From positions 124,001 through 188,000 of the forward strand of contig NZ_JBGIYY010000004.1 of assembly GCF_041380235.1 (NCBI RefSeq): a stretch of DNA of 64,000 nt, written 5' to 3'. A model generated the notes under the pieces. That model was not told where the DNA came from and did no database searches. It saw only the letters and a program-made list of their open reading frames with translations. The position numbers and the translations under genes are program-made. Positions within the stretch are counted from its first letter, which is position 1. The number at the start of each line of letters is the position of its first letter. This document shows positions 44,063-52,623 of the stretch, piece after piece. This DNA comes from Glaciecola sp041380235 (lineage in GTDB: Bacteria > Pseudomonadota > Gammaproteobacteria > Enterobacterales > Alteromonadaceae).

Positions 44063-45262
44063 ATGCAATTTTTGCTGCGTGCTAAAGACAGTGTCTTGGT
44101 AGCACAACTTTATCAACTTATAAAAATAGGTGCTTTGAGCGCTGTCATTTTTATTTGTTTATTGTTCACGGCCGCAGCGCAAGATCAACGAAGTGACTTA
44201 GAAAATATTCAGTCTTTAATCGAACAAACGAAAGAGCAGCTAGAGGAAAAGTTAGAAGATTCTGATCGTTTGCAGCAAGAACTAAAGCTAGCTGAGTTAC
44301 AAATTGCTGAAGCTGCCACCATGCTCAATCAAACCGACAGATCGCTCAGCAGCACACGCCGCGAAATAGGCAAACTGGTCAAAGAAAAAGCACAAATTCA
44401 GACTAAAATGTTGGAGCAGCAGAAGTATTTGTCGAATCAAATTAAAAGTGCGTATATGGCAGGAAACTATGATTTTGCCAAGATGATTTTTAATCAAGAT
44501 GATGCCGGTAAATTTGAACGAATTTTGACTTACTATCAATATCTAAATAATGCTCGCCTTGATCAGATTACCCAGTTTCGGGAGCTTATTACCAGCTTTG
44601 AAAACATACAGGCTCAACTCAGTGAAAAGGAAAATCGGCAAATCGTATTAATTGCTCAGCAGCGCAATCAGGCCGAAAACCTGCGAAATCGTCAGCAGTC
44701 GAGGTTAATTACACTTAAAAATCTAGATGCTGAAATAAAGTCAGACCAAGCTAGGGTGGCTCAATTGAGTCAACAAGAACAAAGCTTGATGCGCGCTATA
44801 GAGCAGGCAGAAATTGCGGCAAGAAGTGCAGCCCAGCGGGGCGATAAGAGCACTATAGAGTTGCTAGGTTTAAGCGCACTCAAAGGTAGATTGATAGTGC
44901 CTACTTCTGGTGGCATAGACCGATTATTTGGTAAGCGTCGACAGGGGCAAGTGCGTTGGCAAGGGATTGTGATCAATTCTCCCTCTGGCACGCCAGTGAA
45001 TTCTGTTGCCGATGGCAAAGTACTTTATGCAGATTGGTTAAAGGGCTTTGGTTTAGTCACGATTGTTGACCATGGTGATGGCTATATGACGGTTTATGGT
45101 CGCAATCAAGCCTTATTAAAAAACGTAGGTGATGTCGTCATGGCCGGTGATACCATAAGCTTAGTTGGTAATAGCGGTGGTCAAGCCCAGCCAGGTTTAT
45201 ACTTTGAAATTAGGCACAAGGGAAAAGCGCTAAACCCAAGTTTATGGTTAGTGAGAGCGTAG
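44063..45262 (+). CDS. envC: Murein hydrolase activator EnvC
   Basis: A 399-aa periplasmic protein that activates AmiA/AmiB amidases at the septum. A signal segment (ICLLFTAAAQ) is followed by long coiled coils (~45-260) and a degenerate LytM domain (~280-395) with VDHGDGYMTVYGRNQALLKNVGD and YFEIRHKGKALNPSLWL. The first metal-binding histidine motif of active M23 peptidases is absent, as expected for EnvC. It is the second gene after gpmI. The yibQ-type deacetylase usually found next is missing. Confidence 0.94.
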   Translation: MQFLLRAKDSVLVAQLYQLIKIGALSAVIFICLLFTAAAQDQRSDLENIQSLIEQTKEQLEEKLEDSDRLQQELKLAELQIAEAATMLNQTDRSLSSTRREIGKLVKEKAQIQTKMLEQQKYLSNQIKSAYMAGNYDFAKMIFNQDDAGKFERILTYYQYLNNARLDQITQFRELITSFENIQAQLSEKENRQIVLIAQQRNQAENLRNRQQSRLITLKNLDAEIKSDQARVAQLSQQEQSLMRAIEQAEIAARSAAQRGDKSTIELLGLSALKGRLIVPTSGGIDRLFGKRRQGQVRWQGIVINSPSGTPVNSVADGKVLYADWLKGFGLVTIVDHGDGYMTVYGRNQALLKNVGDVVMAGDTISLVGNSGGQAQPGLYFEIRHKGKALNPSLWLVRA

Positions 45263-45641
45263 ATTCTTATCGCCTGCAAAATGCCGAACTAAGAGACAAC
45301 ATTGACGCTGCGGTGCAGGGTATTGCAGATGAAAACAGCTTAGGCAAGTCAATGCGTATTATGCGATTCAGTTTTGCTGCAACCCAAATATTTCCCGAAA
45401 GACATCGAAATTGAGTCCTTAGTTTTAATCGGGTATCAGGCATATGAACGAAAAACTCGGAATGATTTTGCACACTCAACTCAACTAAGTTAAGAGTGAT
45501 TGGTCCATATGGTTATAGCGGTAATCCACAGTTTCATGGCGCATCTGTCATAGGAGAGGATGAACAACCAAGGCTAAAAAAATAATAGCTTGGCGCAGAA
45601 TAAGGACTGCTAAAAAATGATTCAACAGAGATGCCTAGTTC
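45263..45641. other. Gene-poor stretch downstream of envC
   Basis: No confident gene lies here. A 56-codon ORF (45244-45414, ATG inside the end of envC) has protein-like composition (VSESVDSYRLQNAELRD at its start) but no ribosome site or recognised family, so it may be a remnant. The rest contains only short frames. In many gammaproteobacteria a yibQ-like polysaccharide deacetylase gene follows envC; no trace of one was recognised. Confidence 0.35.
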
Positions 45642-45643
45642 AT

Positions 45644-45660
45644 GTTCGTTCGTTCGTTCG
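45644..45660 (+). repeat. GTTC tetranucleotide repeat (4 copies)
   Basis: Four uninterrupted GTTC units start within an upstream ATG at 45642 that is in frame with the following membrane-protein ORF. A change in copy number would shift the frame between that ATG and the ORF, but the likely real start at 45708 lies beyond the repeat. Confidence 0.6.
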
Positions 45661-45707
45661 CTCGACTCGACTGTCGGTATGCACCATTGCTGGGCGCTAG
45701 GTTCTTT

Positions 45708-46097
45708 ATGAGTTCGGTCAAAAATCGAGTGATAGCATGGGTGTATATCTATTGGGTATCGTTGACCATGCTCTTGAATGCAACGATGGTTGTTTTTCTC
45801 ACCAATACTTATTCATATTCTTCGGTGTTTTCCGATGCATTATTAGGGGCCATATTTGCGACCGCTCAATTGGCTTTTCATAAATTAGGCGGGAGAAGGG
45901 AAATGCCATTTTATGCACAGTATCTAACAGCATTCGTTTGTTTTTTAGTTTTTTGGAGTATTGTATTTAGTACAAGCGGTGACTTTTTATCATCTATAGA
46001 AATTATTTTTTTATTAAGCTTGGTCAGCTCTATTCCGGTTTCTTGTATAGCTTACTTTGTAAAGGTGAGGTTGCTAAAATATGACACCAAAAGCTAA
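45708..46097 (+). CDS. Hypothetical integral membrane protein
   Basis: I do not recognise this protein. From ATG 45708 it is ~129 aa with about four hydrophobic segments: VYIYWVSLTMLLNATMVVF, a moderately hydrophobic LLGAIFATAQLAF, AQYLTAFVCFLVFWSIVF and IIFLLSLVSSIPVSCIAYF. A charged loop (HKLGGRREM) lies between the second and third, and the tail is basic. The frame is also open to an ATG at 45642 that runs through a GTTC repeat. It lies in a patch of unknown short ORFs between envC and an NRAMP-like gene, so horizontal origin is possible. Confidence 0.5.
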   Translation: MSSVKNRVIAWVYIYWVSLTMLLNATMVVFLTNTYSYSSVFSDALLGAIFATAQLAFHKLGGRREMPFYAQYLTAFVCFLVFWSIVFSTSGDFLSSIEIIFLLSLVSSIPVSCIAYFVKVRLLKYDTKS

Positions 46098-46146
46098 CAA
46101 TTAACTCAAGCAAGCACTCACTGTCGTTCTCGCAGACATCCACACG

Positions 46147-46428
46147 GTGCGCCTTCGAAGATTATGCGAGCCGTTTCTATATATTGTCTGGGAATACCAG
46201 TTTGGTTATCAGCGTTATGAAGTTTTAGCTATTTTATCTGCCGTATTATTAGGTGACGGGTGCCTGTATATGACTACTCATGGACTATTAACGCTACCTT
46301 TCATGAATGCAGTTATTTATGTCACCGACAACAAGATAGAAATCAGAAGAAATAATAAAGTTGATGTTCGGAGCTGGGAATTCATTTCAAGAGTAGATCA
46401 CGTGGCTAGTGCTCAAGTTCAGACCTAG
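46147..46428 (+). CDS. Short hypothetical ORF, possibly a gene fragment
   Basis: A 93-codon frame beginning with GTG and no clear ribosome site. It has one hydrophobic segment (YEVLAILSAVLLGDG) and a polar C-terminal part with VTDNKIEIRRNNKVDV. No family is recognised. Its neighbours are equally short and unknown, so it may be a remnant of a larger membrane protein rather than an intact gene. Confidence 0.25.
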   Translation: MRLRRLCEPFLYIVWEYQFGYQRYEVLAILSAVLLGDGCLYMTTHGLLTLPFMNAVIYVTDNKIEIRRNNKVDVRSWEFISRVDHVASAQVQT

Positions 46429-46479
46429 ACTCGAAAAATTTATCAACATTAGTAGTTGTCGTCAGATTAAGCACTATTT

Positions 46480-46662
46480 TTGTTTTTTAGGCATAGTACG
46501 GTCGAGTTTCTCTATTATATTTATCCAGAGTTCAGGTTATTTAGCCCATTTGAAATTGGGTTTTTAAGTTCCAATGTGTTGTTAGTCTCGATTTTTATTC
46601 TGCTAATCACATTACGACTGCGGTTTCGGTATCGGACACTTTTGAAGAAAGCTATAGGATAA
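46480..46662 (+). CDS. Short hypothetical ORF with one membrane helix
   Basis: A 60-codon frame beginning with TTG and no ribosome site. Its second half is one transmembrane helix (SSNVLLVSIFILLITLRL) followed by a basic tail (RFRYRTLLKKA). It may be a decayed gene end or a chance frame. It is recorded because it shows a coherent membrane pattern in the same strand and patch as two other unknown ORFs. Confidence 0.2.
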   Translation: MFFRHSTVEFLYYIYPEFRLFSPFEIGFLSSNVLLVSIFILLITLRLRFRYRTLLKKAIG

Positions 46663-46769
46663 AAGTCGAAAACGGACGTTCGAAAGCGGCAAATGACAGA
46701 TAGTAAAAAAAGTAAGAATGGTTGTTTCGCAAATGGAGTTTCATTATCAACTTTTGAATGGCAGTAGAG

Positions 46770-47954
46770 CTATACCAGGCTTAATAGTTTGTACCCCGCA
46801 AGCACTAACACAGTTATAACAACAAGGGCCGCGGCGATGTTATTCAGCAGCGTATTTCGTGCCTCTTTCATCATTTGTTTATTATTACAGACCACCAATA
46901 ACAACACCGCCGATACTGGCAATAAGACCGCATTTGAAGCTTGCGCAAGCACGATAATGGCGAAAGGCTTTGCTCCTGATACCGACACTAAAACACCCAC
47001 AGCAATAATCGCTAGACTAACGGCTTTAAAACGCCAATCACTGAGTTCAGCTTGCCAATTAAACAAGCCAGCAATCGCATAACTAGCGGCTAAGGGGGCA
47101 GTAATTGCGCTGGTTAAGCCCGCTGAAAACAAACCAAGGGCAAAGAATAAACCAGCATACTCTCCTAATAGAGGCTCTAACTGGCTCGCAATATTACCTC
47201 TGTCCATCACTATACCGGTTGCAAAAAAGGCCGTGGCTGCCGATGACATAACCGCAAAGGTGACTAAACCGCCCAGCCCGATAGAGGCAAACAAGCCTGT
47301 CTTTGCACCTTTCTCTTTAAGACCCTGACGCGCATCTTTCGCGCTCATAGAAGCGTGCAGAAATAAATTATAAGGCACAATAGTGGTGCCTATGATGGCT
47401 AGCAATAGTGCGTAGTCGCTAAATAGTCCGATGTCTAGGCGTAGCCCTGAAAAGAAGTTATCAGGGTTGACACCAGCGACTACCATTAAACTTAAAAATA
47501 CAAAGCTCATGATGGCAACTAAGCTTATTAATATGCGTTCGATGATGCGATATTGATTGCTCATTAATAATAGTGCCGCTAAAGCTCCTAAACTTAATGA
47601 CCAGATAGCAATGCTGCCACCAAAACTTGCACTGAGACCCAGCGCGGCGCCAGTAAGATTACCACCCTCATAAGCTGCATTACCTACGCCAATAGCGGTA
47701 CAAATTAAGATTGTTACTAACAGTTTCCAGGCTTTATGTTGATGTTGAGACAATATGGCTTGTGATAGCCCTAATTGCGTAACCGTACCTAGGCGTGAAG
47801 CCATTTCTTGTAGGACGCACGTTGCAAAAAGTGCAAAAACTAAAGCCCATACTAGTTGATAACCAAGTTGAGCGCCCACCAATGATGCAGTGGTGACTGT
47901 GCCAGGACCAATGAACGCTGCAGTGACGATAATTCCCTTAACGGCTGAACGCAA
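46770..47954 (-). CDS. NRAMP-family-like transporter with altered metal-site motifs
   Basis: A 394-aa membrane protein with about eleven helices and the NRAMP (SLC11) plan. The helix 1 motif reads GPGT (16-19) where canonical NRAMP has DPGN, and the helix 6 motif reads VPYN (193-196) where it has MPHN. The aspartate, helix 1 asparagine and methionine that bind Mn/Fe are thus replaced, as in divergent NRAMP-related branches. Transport of Mn or Fe should not be assumed. The TTG start has AGGAGA at good spacing. It is divergent from the UPF0149 gene. Confidence 0.85.
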   Translation of the reverse strand: MRSAVKGIIVTAAFIGPGTVTTASLVGAQLGYQLVWALVFALFATCVLQEMASRLGTVTQLGLSQAILSQHQHKAWKLLVTILICTAIGVGNAAYEGGNLTGAALGLSASFGGSIAIWSLSLGALAALLLMSNQYRIIERILISLVAIMSFVFLSLMVVAGVNPDNFFSGLRLDIGLFSDYALLLAIIGTTIVPYNLFLHASMSAKDARQGLKEKGAKTGLFASIGLGGLVTFAVMSSAATAFFATGIVMDRGNIASQLEPLLGEYAGLFFALGLFSAGLTSAITAPLAASYAIAGLFNWQAELSDWRFKAVSLAIIAVGVLVSVSGAKPFAIIVLAQASNAVLLPVSAVLLLVVCNNKQMMKEARNTLLNNIAAALVVITVLVLAGYKLLSLV

Positions 47955-48031
47955 ATGCTATCTCCTTTGGTGTTCTGAATCTGTTGAGTTATGATGGCAT
48001 GCCTATTTCATGCTTGCCAACTTTTATATTT

Positions 48032-48667
48032 ATGAATTTACAAGCGCTCTATGAGCAGCCACAACATGTCCAATTTTTGCGCTCACGCTATTTTGTTGAG
48101 GGTGCGATCACCGGCGCCTGCGCTAGCCCAGAGATCCCAATGCCTGATACTTGGTTACCATGGACAGTTTCTGCTCGGCCGCAGTTAAGCGAGAGTGCTC
48201 AGAGCGCAGAGCAAACCGAACTTATTTTTGATCAGCTGTTTGGTTTTTTTAAAGAAACGCTAGCCAGTATGAATAACCAACGCTTGAAGTTGCCAAGCTA
48301 TGCAGAATACCGCTCTTTAAATGATACTCATGAACTTAGTGAGTATTGCTCGGGTTTGATGTTAGCACATCAATCAAGTGAAAAACTTTGGGCTTCGGCA
48401 TGGAAGCAGATGCAAGCAAAACGTCCCGAGGATGCGCCGGCCTTGGCAAAGGATTTAAAGCACTGCCTATTGGTATTTACTACCTTTGCGGACCCTCAAA
48501 CGGCAATCGAGCAGGCCGAGGAACGCGGCGAACATCACCTTCAAGAAAAGCTGCCGATAATTGCTCAGTCTTTGCATATCACACTGCAGCAATATGTATA
48601 TATTTCGGGAAAGTTAGCGGGGTTTCTACCAAACCAATTTGAGACCTTTGTGCAACAAGCAGACTAA
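48032..48667 (+). CDS. UPF0149/YecA-YgfB family protein
   Basis: A ~211-aa soluble, mostly helical protein. The segment FVEGAITGACASPEIPMPDTWLPW matches the N-terminal pattern of YecA/YgfB proteins (EGxLTGxxxSP), followed by LSEYCSGLMLAHQSSEKLWASAW, the family's second signature. The C-terminal SEC-C zinc motif of YecA is absent. The function is unknown. The start is uncertain; in-frame TTG 47984 and ATG 47999 also exist. The stop overlaps the end of hemJ, which converges on it. Confidence 0.75.
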   Translation: MNLQALYEQPQHVQFLRSRYFVEGAITGACASPEIPMPDTWLPWTVSARPQLSESAQSAEQTELIFDQLFGFFKETLASMNNQRLKLPSYAEYRSLNDTHELSEYCSGLMLAHQSSEKLWASAWKQMQAKRPEDAPALAKDLKHCLLVFTTFADPQTAIEQAEERGEHHLQEKLPIIAQSLHITLQQYVYISGKLAGFLPNQFETFVQQAD

Positions 48668-49092
48668 AAGGGCTTTAAAATAGCAAGCAACACAATGGCT
48701 AATAATGCTAGTACTGGCGCTTCGTTCAAAAAACGATAGAACAAAGGGCTATGAGTGTTCTGATCTTTTGCAAAGACCTTCACCAAATGCCATAAATAGA
48801 TGTGATAGACATAAAAAAGCGCAACGATTACTAATTTTGCATGGATCCAAGCACTGACTTTTAGCCAATCGCTACCATATAAATACATAATGATAAGGCC
48901 AAAAACTAACGTCAGTAATGCAAAGGGCGTTATAAACAGCCATAACCTACGTTCCATTATTTTAAATTGGTCTTTAACGACTTGTTCGTTCGTTTGTGCG
49001 TGATAAACGAACAGTCTGGGCAGGTAAAAAATCCCCGCCATCCAAGCGATCATAAAAAATACGTGTAAGGCTTTTAGCCACAATATCGTCAA
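48664..49092 (-). CDS. hemJ: Protoporphyrinogen oxidase HemJ
   Basis: A 142-aa membrane protein with four helices. The N-terminal LKALHVFFMIAWMAGIFYLPRLFVYHA with its conserved His and the helix 3 IHAKLVIVALFYVYHIYLW are diagnostic of HemJ (UPF0093). It oxidises protoporphyrinogen IX in haem synthesis in bacteria lacking HemG/HemY. It lies 10 bp after the ClC gene. hemB, an earlier step, lies 10 kb away. Confidence 0.92.
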   Translation of the reverse strand: MTILWLKALHVFFMIAWMAGIFYLPRLFVYHAQTNEQVVKDQFKIMERRLWLFITPFALLTLVFGLIIMYLYGSDWLKVSAWIHAKLVIVALFYVYHIYLWHLVKVFAKDQNTHSPLFYRFLNEAPVLALLAIVLLAILKPF

Positions 49093-49102
49093 ATGAAAGT
49101 CC

Positions 49103-50773
49103 TCAGTGTTGTTGTCTTAGCATGTAATTGTGCACCATGTTCCAGGTGATCACGCCGCTTATTTCTAGCCCATCTATTCCGGTAATAATAACGGCTCCTT
49201 GCCTTCTAGTTTGCAAGGCATCATAGACATCTGCAAGCGTGTGCTGCTGGGTAAGGACTTGTGTGTCCTGCATAGTAAGTGGTGATTCATTGTCTTGTAA
49301 ACTGACGTTAAGCTCAACAATTTGACAGGAAGATAAGCCATCAGAATGTTGATTGATTGTGGTTTGTTCAGGATGCTCTTGAAGGTGCTCATAAAGGGTT
49401 TTGTCCGCCGCAAATTTGAACACTTTAATATCTGTTTTCATCATCGCCATTACACCAGTTTGTTGCAACATGTCGCGAACCTCAGACGTTGTATAGGGTA
49501 AGCCTTGGTAGTCTAATTGTTGAATGAAAAGCGACTTGTTTGAACAAAACTGTTTTGCTGTTACGTAAGCACTTACTATCACTATCATTGATGGTAAAAC
49601 TGCCTGTGGGCTGGCGGCAAGTTCCATTGCTGCCGAGAGTGCAGCCATTGGAGCATGCAGCACCGAAGCTAAAAATCCCGCGAGTCCGAGCAGCGCATAT
49701 GTGGTTGTCATATCTTCGTTTAGCCAAGGCGCAATAGGCTGCAGCAATGCTACCCCTAGCAACATTCCAATCACCATCACGGCACCGATAATACCGCCAG
49801 GCACACCTAATGCGATGGCGACTATGGCCAGCAAAAATTTTGCGACTAATAGACCCAACAGCATGCCTAATTCAGGATCGCTGGCAAAAAGCTTATTTAC
49901 ATTGATAAATTCAGCGCCCATTGCTTCGGGCATAAAATAACCAAAGGCACCAGTGATAAGTGCTGCAATGATTAAGCGACCAATCATATTCACGGGTCGG
50001 AATAGTCGCATCGTCCACATTAACTGTTTATTAAACATTGATGCGGCGATCCCAATCACAATGCCCATTAAAATTAAATAGGGCATTTGCGACATCGGAA
50101 CCGGCGTAAATTGTAAGAAAGTGAGTTCATTCACATCACCGAATACGGCTCGCGTCAGCACTGAACCACAAGCCGCAGATAGCATAATGGGTACAAAAAT
50201 ATGCACCTTATACTCGCGAAGGACCACCTCCATTACAAAAATAACGGCCGCAAAGGGTGTGTTAAAAGCTGCAGAAATTCCTGCAGCAATGCCGCAGCCT
50301 GCCAAAATCCGTAAGCTATTAAAAGGCGCGTGTAGCCACTGACCAACCAAATGACTTGCCCAAGCAGCCAAATGCACGGTAGGTCCTTCCTTGCCAACAA
50401 CAAATCCGCTCGCTAAAGCTAAGATCCCACCAAAAAATTGGTTGATGCTGGTGCGCAAGGGAATGTGACCATAAAACTGTTTCACCCTATGGATCACAAA
50501 GGGGATACCCATACGATAGTGTTTGAAACCGGTAAGTTTGGCCACGATGATGATTAGCCCTACGGCAACCAAGGGCAGCAAAAATCGATATAGGTCAGTG
50601 AGATGTTGATAATTGCCAATTCCGTCTAGCATCAACACGTGTAATAATGACAACAACCAACGAAATACAATAATGATGAGAGCAGACATCAGTCCGCCTG
50701 CCAAGCCCACAAGGCATAACTGAATGGATGTACTTGGTTGTGACAAAGCCTGTCGTAGGGATTGCAGTGACAT
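49103..50773 (-). CDS. ClC-family chloride transporter with C-terminal CBS-like region
   Basis: A 556-aa protein with the ClC membrane domain (~15-425) and a ~130-aa cytoplasmic tail that looks like a degenerate CBS pair. The gating-glutamate motif is GKEGPT (127-132, Glu129). The first selectivity motif GSGIP appears as RMGIP, and the third, GxFxP, is replaced by GGIIGAV (326-332), so anion selectivity may differ from E. coli ClcA. It lies upstream of hemJ and divergent from the DUF6776-erpA block; clcA also neighbours erpA in E. coli. Confidence 0.9.
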   Translation of the reverse strand: MSLQSLRQALSQPSTSIQLCLVGLAGGLMSALIIIVFRWLLSLLHVLMLDGIGNYQHLTDLYRFLLPLVAVGLIIIVAKLTGFKHYRMGIPFVIHRVKQFYGHIPLRTSINQFFGGILALASGFVVGKEGPTVHLAAWASHLVGQWLHAPFNSLRILAGCGIAAGISAAFNTPFAAVIFVMEVVLREYKVHIFVPIMLSAACGSVLTRAVFGDVNELTFLQFTPVPMSQMPYLILMGIVIGIAASMFNKQLMWTMRLFRPVNMIGRLIIAALITGAFGYFMPEAMGAEFINVNKLFASDPELGMLLGLLVAKFLLAIVAIALGVPGGIIGAVMVIGMLLGVALLQPIAPWLNEDMTTTYALLGLAGFLASVLHAPMAALSAAMELAASPQAVLPSMIVIVSAYVTAKQFCSNKSLFIQQLDYQGLPYTTSEVRDMLQQTGVMAMMKTDIKVFKFAADKTLYEHLQEHPEQTTINQHSDGLSSCQIVELNVSLQDNESPLTMQDTQVLTQQHTLADVYDALQTRRQGAVIITGIDGLEISGVITWNMVHNYMLRQQH

Positions 50774-50834
50774 GGCAAAACTCTTTTAAACCGTTAAAAT
50801 AGCGTAGCATATTCCCTGAATAAAGGAGAGGTTT

Positions 50835-51545
50835 TTGAATTTGGGTGTAGATAAACAGTCCCTAGGATTTGTAAAATATTACGCGTTGGTATTTAGCGTA
50901 CTGGGTATTACTTTCTATCTGGGTTACGTGACCGCCTCTTGGTACAAAGGAGGACTGCAAAAAGAAGTTAAAGTTATGCAGCAAAGTAATGAGAACCTCG
51001 CCTCTGAAAATCAGTCTCTTAACTCTCGCATAAACGCCATGCAAATCGCCTTAGATGTTGCAAACTTGGCTAGTCAACAAAATCAAAATGCGATGCAGGA
51101 AGCCCTAGCTCGTGAAAGCACTCTAAAAGAACAAATCGGATTTTATCAAAGAGTCATGGCGCCAGAACTAACACAAGATGGCTTTGTGGTTGAGCGCATT
51201 GAAGTATTGCCGACTCCTAGTAATGAAAATTATTCAGTCAGTATGATCTTACTTCAACATGAAAATATCAAAGCCACGATAAAAGGCGATTTAATGATCA
51301 AGCTTAGCGGTAGTCTGAATGGATCACCTGCGAGCTTTGATTTAAGTGAGTTGCAAGATGAGCCGAAAACACCCTTGAACTATGGTTTTAGGTATTTTCA
51401 AGTCATTAGTACGAGCATTACATTACCTGAAAATTTTCAGCCGCAAGCCTTTGAAATTGTCACCGACGTATATAAATACAACCGTCGTAGAGGTCGTTAT
51501 ACAAGCGTTATTTCTTGGGATGAAGCCTTCAATCAAATCCAGTGA
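50835..51545 (+). CDS. DUF6776-like membrane-anchored coiled-coil protein
   Basis: A 236-aa protein with one transmembrane helix (~14-34), a coiled coil (~40-105, with VKVMQQSNENLASENQSLNSRI), then a ~120-aa beta-rich domain starting QIGFYQRVMAPELTQDGFVVERIEV. This matches a family of unknown function often found near erpA. The TTG start is supported by AAGGAGAG six bases upstream. It lies 127 bp before erpA on the same strand. Confidence 0.75.
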   Translation: MNLGVDKQSLGFVKYYALVFSVLGITFYLGYVTASWYKGGLQKEVKVMQQSNENLASENQSLNSRINAMQIALDVANLASQQNQNAMQEALARESTLKEQIGFYQRVMAPELTQDGFVVERIEVLPTPSNENYSVSMILLQHENIKATIKGDLMIKLSGSLNGSPASFDLSELQDEPKTPLNYGFRYFQVISTSITLPENFQPQAFEIVTDVYKYNRRRGRYTSVISWDEAFNQIQ

Positions 51546-51672
51546 ATACTTGATTAAATCACTCAGGTATTACATAATCCGCCGTCAATTAGTAGCTAAT
51601 TACTTAGCGAAATTTTTATGAGTGCCTTTTTTAAGCAAAGGTGCGATCAAAGCGATATTTTGGAGAGTATGC

Positions 51673-52017
51673 ATGTCAGTTGAAATGGCAATGCCCATTG
51701 AGTTTTCAGATGCAGCAGCAAAAAAAGTTGCTAGCCTTGTCGCTGAAGAAGAAAACCCTAATTTAAAATTACGAGTGTATGTGACGGGTGGCGGTTGTTC
51801 TGGGTTTCAGTATGGCTTTACCTTTGACGAAAAAGTCAACGAGGGTGACATGACGATAGAAAAGTCCAACGTTATCCTAGTTGTCGATCCCATGAGCTTG
51901 CAATATTTAGTGGGCGGTGTAGTCGATTATACAGACGGTTTAGAAGGCTCTCGGTTTTTAGTGACAAATCCAAACGCAACGACAACATGCGGATGTGGCT
52001 CATCTTTTAGTATTTAG
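51673..52017 (+). CDS. erpA: Iron-sulphur cluster insertion protein ErpA
   Basis: A 114-aa A-type carrier that delivers Fe-S clusters to apo-proteins such as those of isoprenoid synthesis. It has the three conserved cysteines in GGGCSGFQYGF and CGCGSSF. The frame extends upstream, but ATG 51673 with GGAGAG gives the standard start. The preceding DUF6776 gene and the following GST-like gene are on the same strand. Confidence 0.96.
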   Translation: MSVEMAMPIEFSDAAAKKVASLVAEEENPNLKLRVYVTGGGCSGFQYGFTFDEKVNEGDMTIEKSNVILVVDPMSLQYLVGGVVDYTDGLEGSRFLVTNPNATTTCGCGSSFSI

Positions 52018-52043
52018 ACACTTTTAGTGCAGGTGCGTTAATT

Positions 52044-52616
52044 ATGATGACATTGTACGGCTCTATGCCTTCACCATATGCTAGGCGTCTACGATTGCTT
52101 ATGGCTGAAATGGACTATGAATTTGTTATCGTTGATGTTTACGCTAGCGAAGATCGTGCGATGCTTATCAAACAAAACCCTACTTTAAAAATTCCCATGC
52201 TCGATGATGACGGACTGGTAGTGTTTGATTCGCGAATGATTTTTCAATATCTGGTCGACAAAAAACGGGCTTGCCCATTAGATTTCGCTCAACAAAACTT
52301 GCTAACGTCGATTGATTCTGCAAACGATTCTTTAGTGAATTTATTTTTGCTACGCTTATCGAAAGTAAACATCGAGCAAGACGCGCTTTACTTTAGGCTC
52401 CAGAATGAACGTATTGAAGCGGTGCTCAAGCATTTAGAGGAAGTTATAGAATCAAATGCATTTGCGAAGTGGAATTTTCTGGGGATGAGCTTATTTGCGA
52501 TGCTCGACTGGATAAAGTTTCGTGAGCTCTATGATTTGACCGCTTATCCAAAGCTTCTGGCATATCATCATGCCCAAACAAGTCGACAAGAGTGTATTGA
52601 TTCAGACCCTAGATAG
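52044..52616 (+). CDS. Glutathione S-transferase family protein
   Basis: A 190-aa protein with a thioredoxin-like N-terminal domain (LYGSMPSPYARRLRLLMAEM, then KIPMLDDDGLVVFDSRMIFQYL with the cis-proline and DSR/ES loop) and an all-helical C-terminal domain. A serine sits at the usual catalytic position (SPYARR). The substrate is unknown. It is 26 bp after erpA and converges with the next gene. Confidence 0.85.
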   Translation: MMTLYGSMPSPYARRLRLLMAEMDYEFVIVDVYASEDRAMLIKQNPTLKIPMLDDDGLVVFDSRMIFQYLVDKKRACPLDFAQQNLLTSIDSANDSLVNLFLLRLSKVNIEQDALYFRLQNERIEAVLKHLEEVIESNAFAKWNFLGMSLFAMLDWIKFRELYDLTAYPKLLAYHHAQTSRQECIDSDPR

Positions 52617-52623
52617 TTGGCAT

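Noticed and set aside
45244..45414. 56-codon ORF overlapping the end of envC
   Set aside because: The amino-acid composition is plausible, but there is no ribosome site, no family match and no partner gene, so it is only noted in the gap description.
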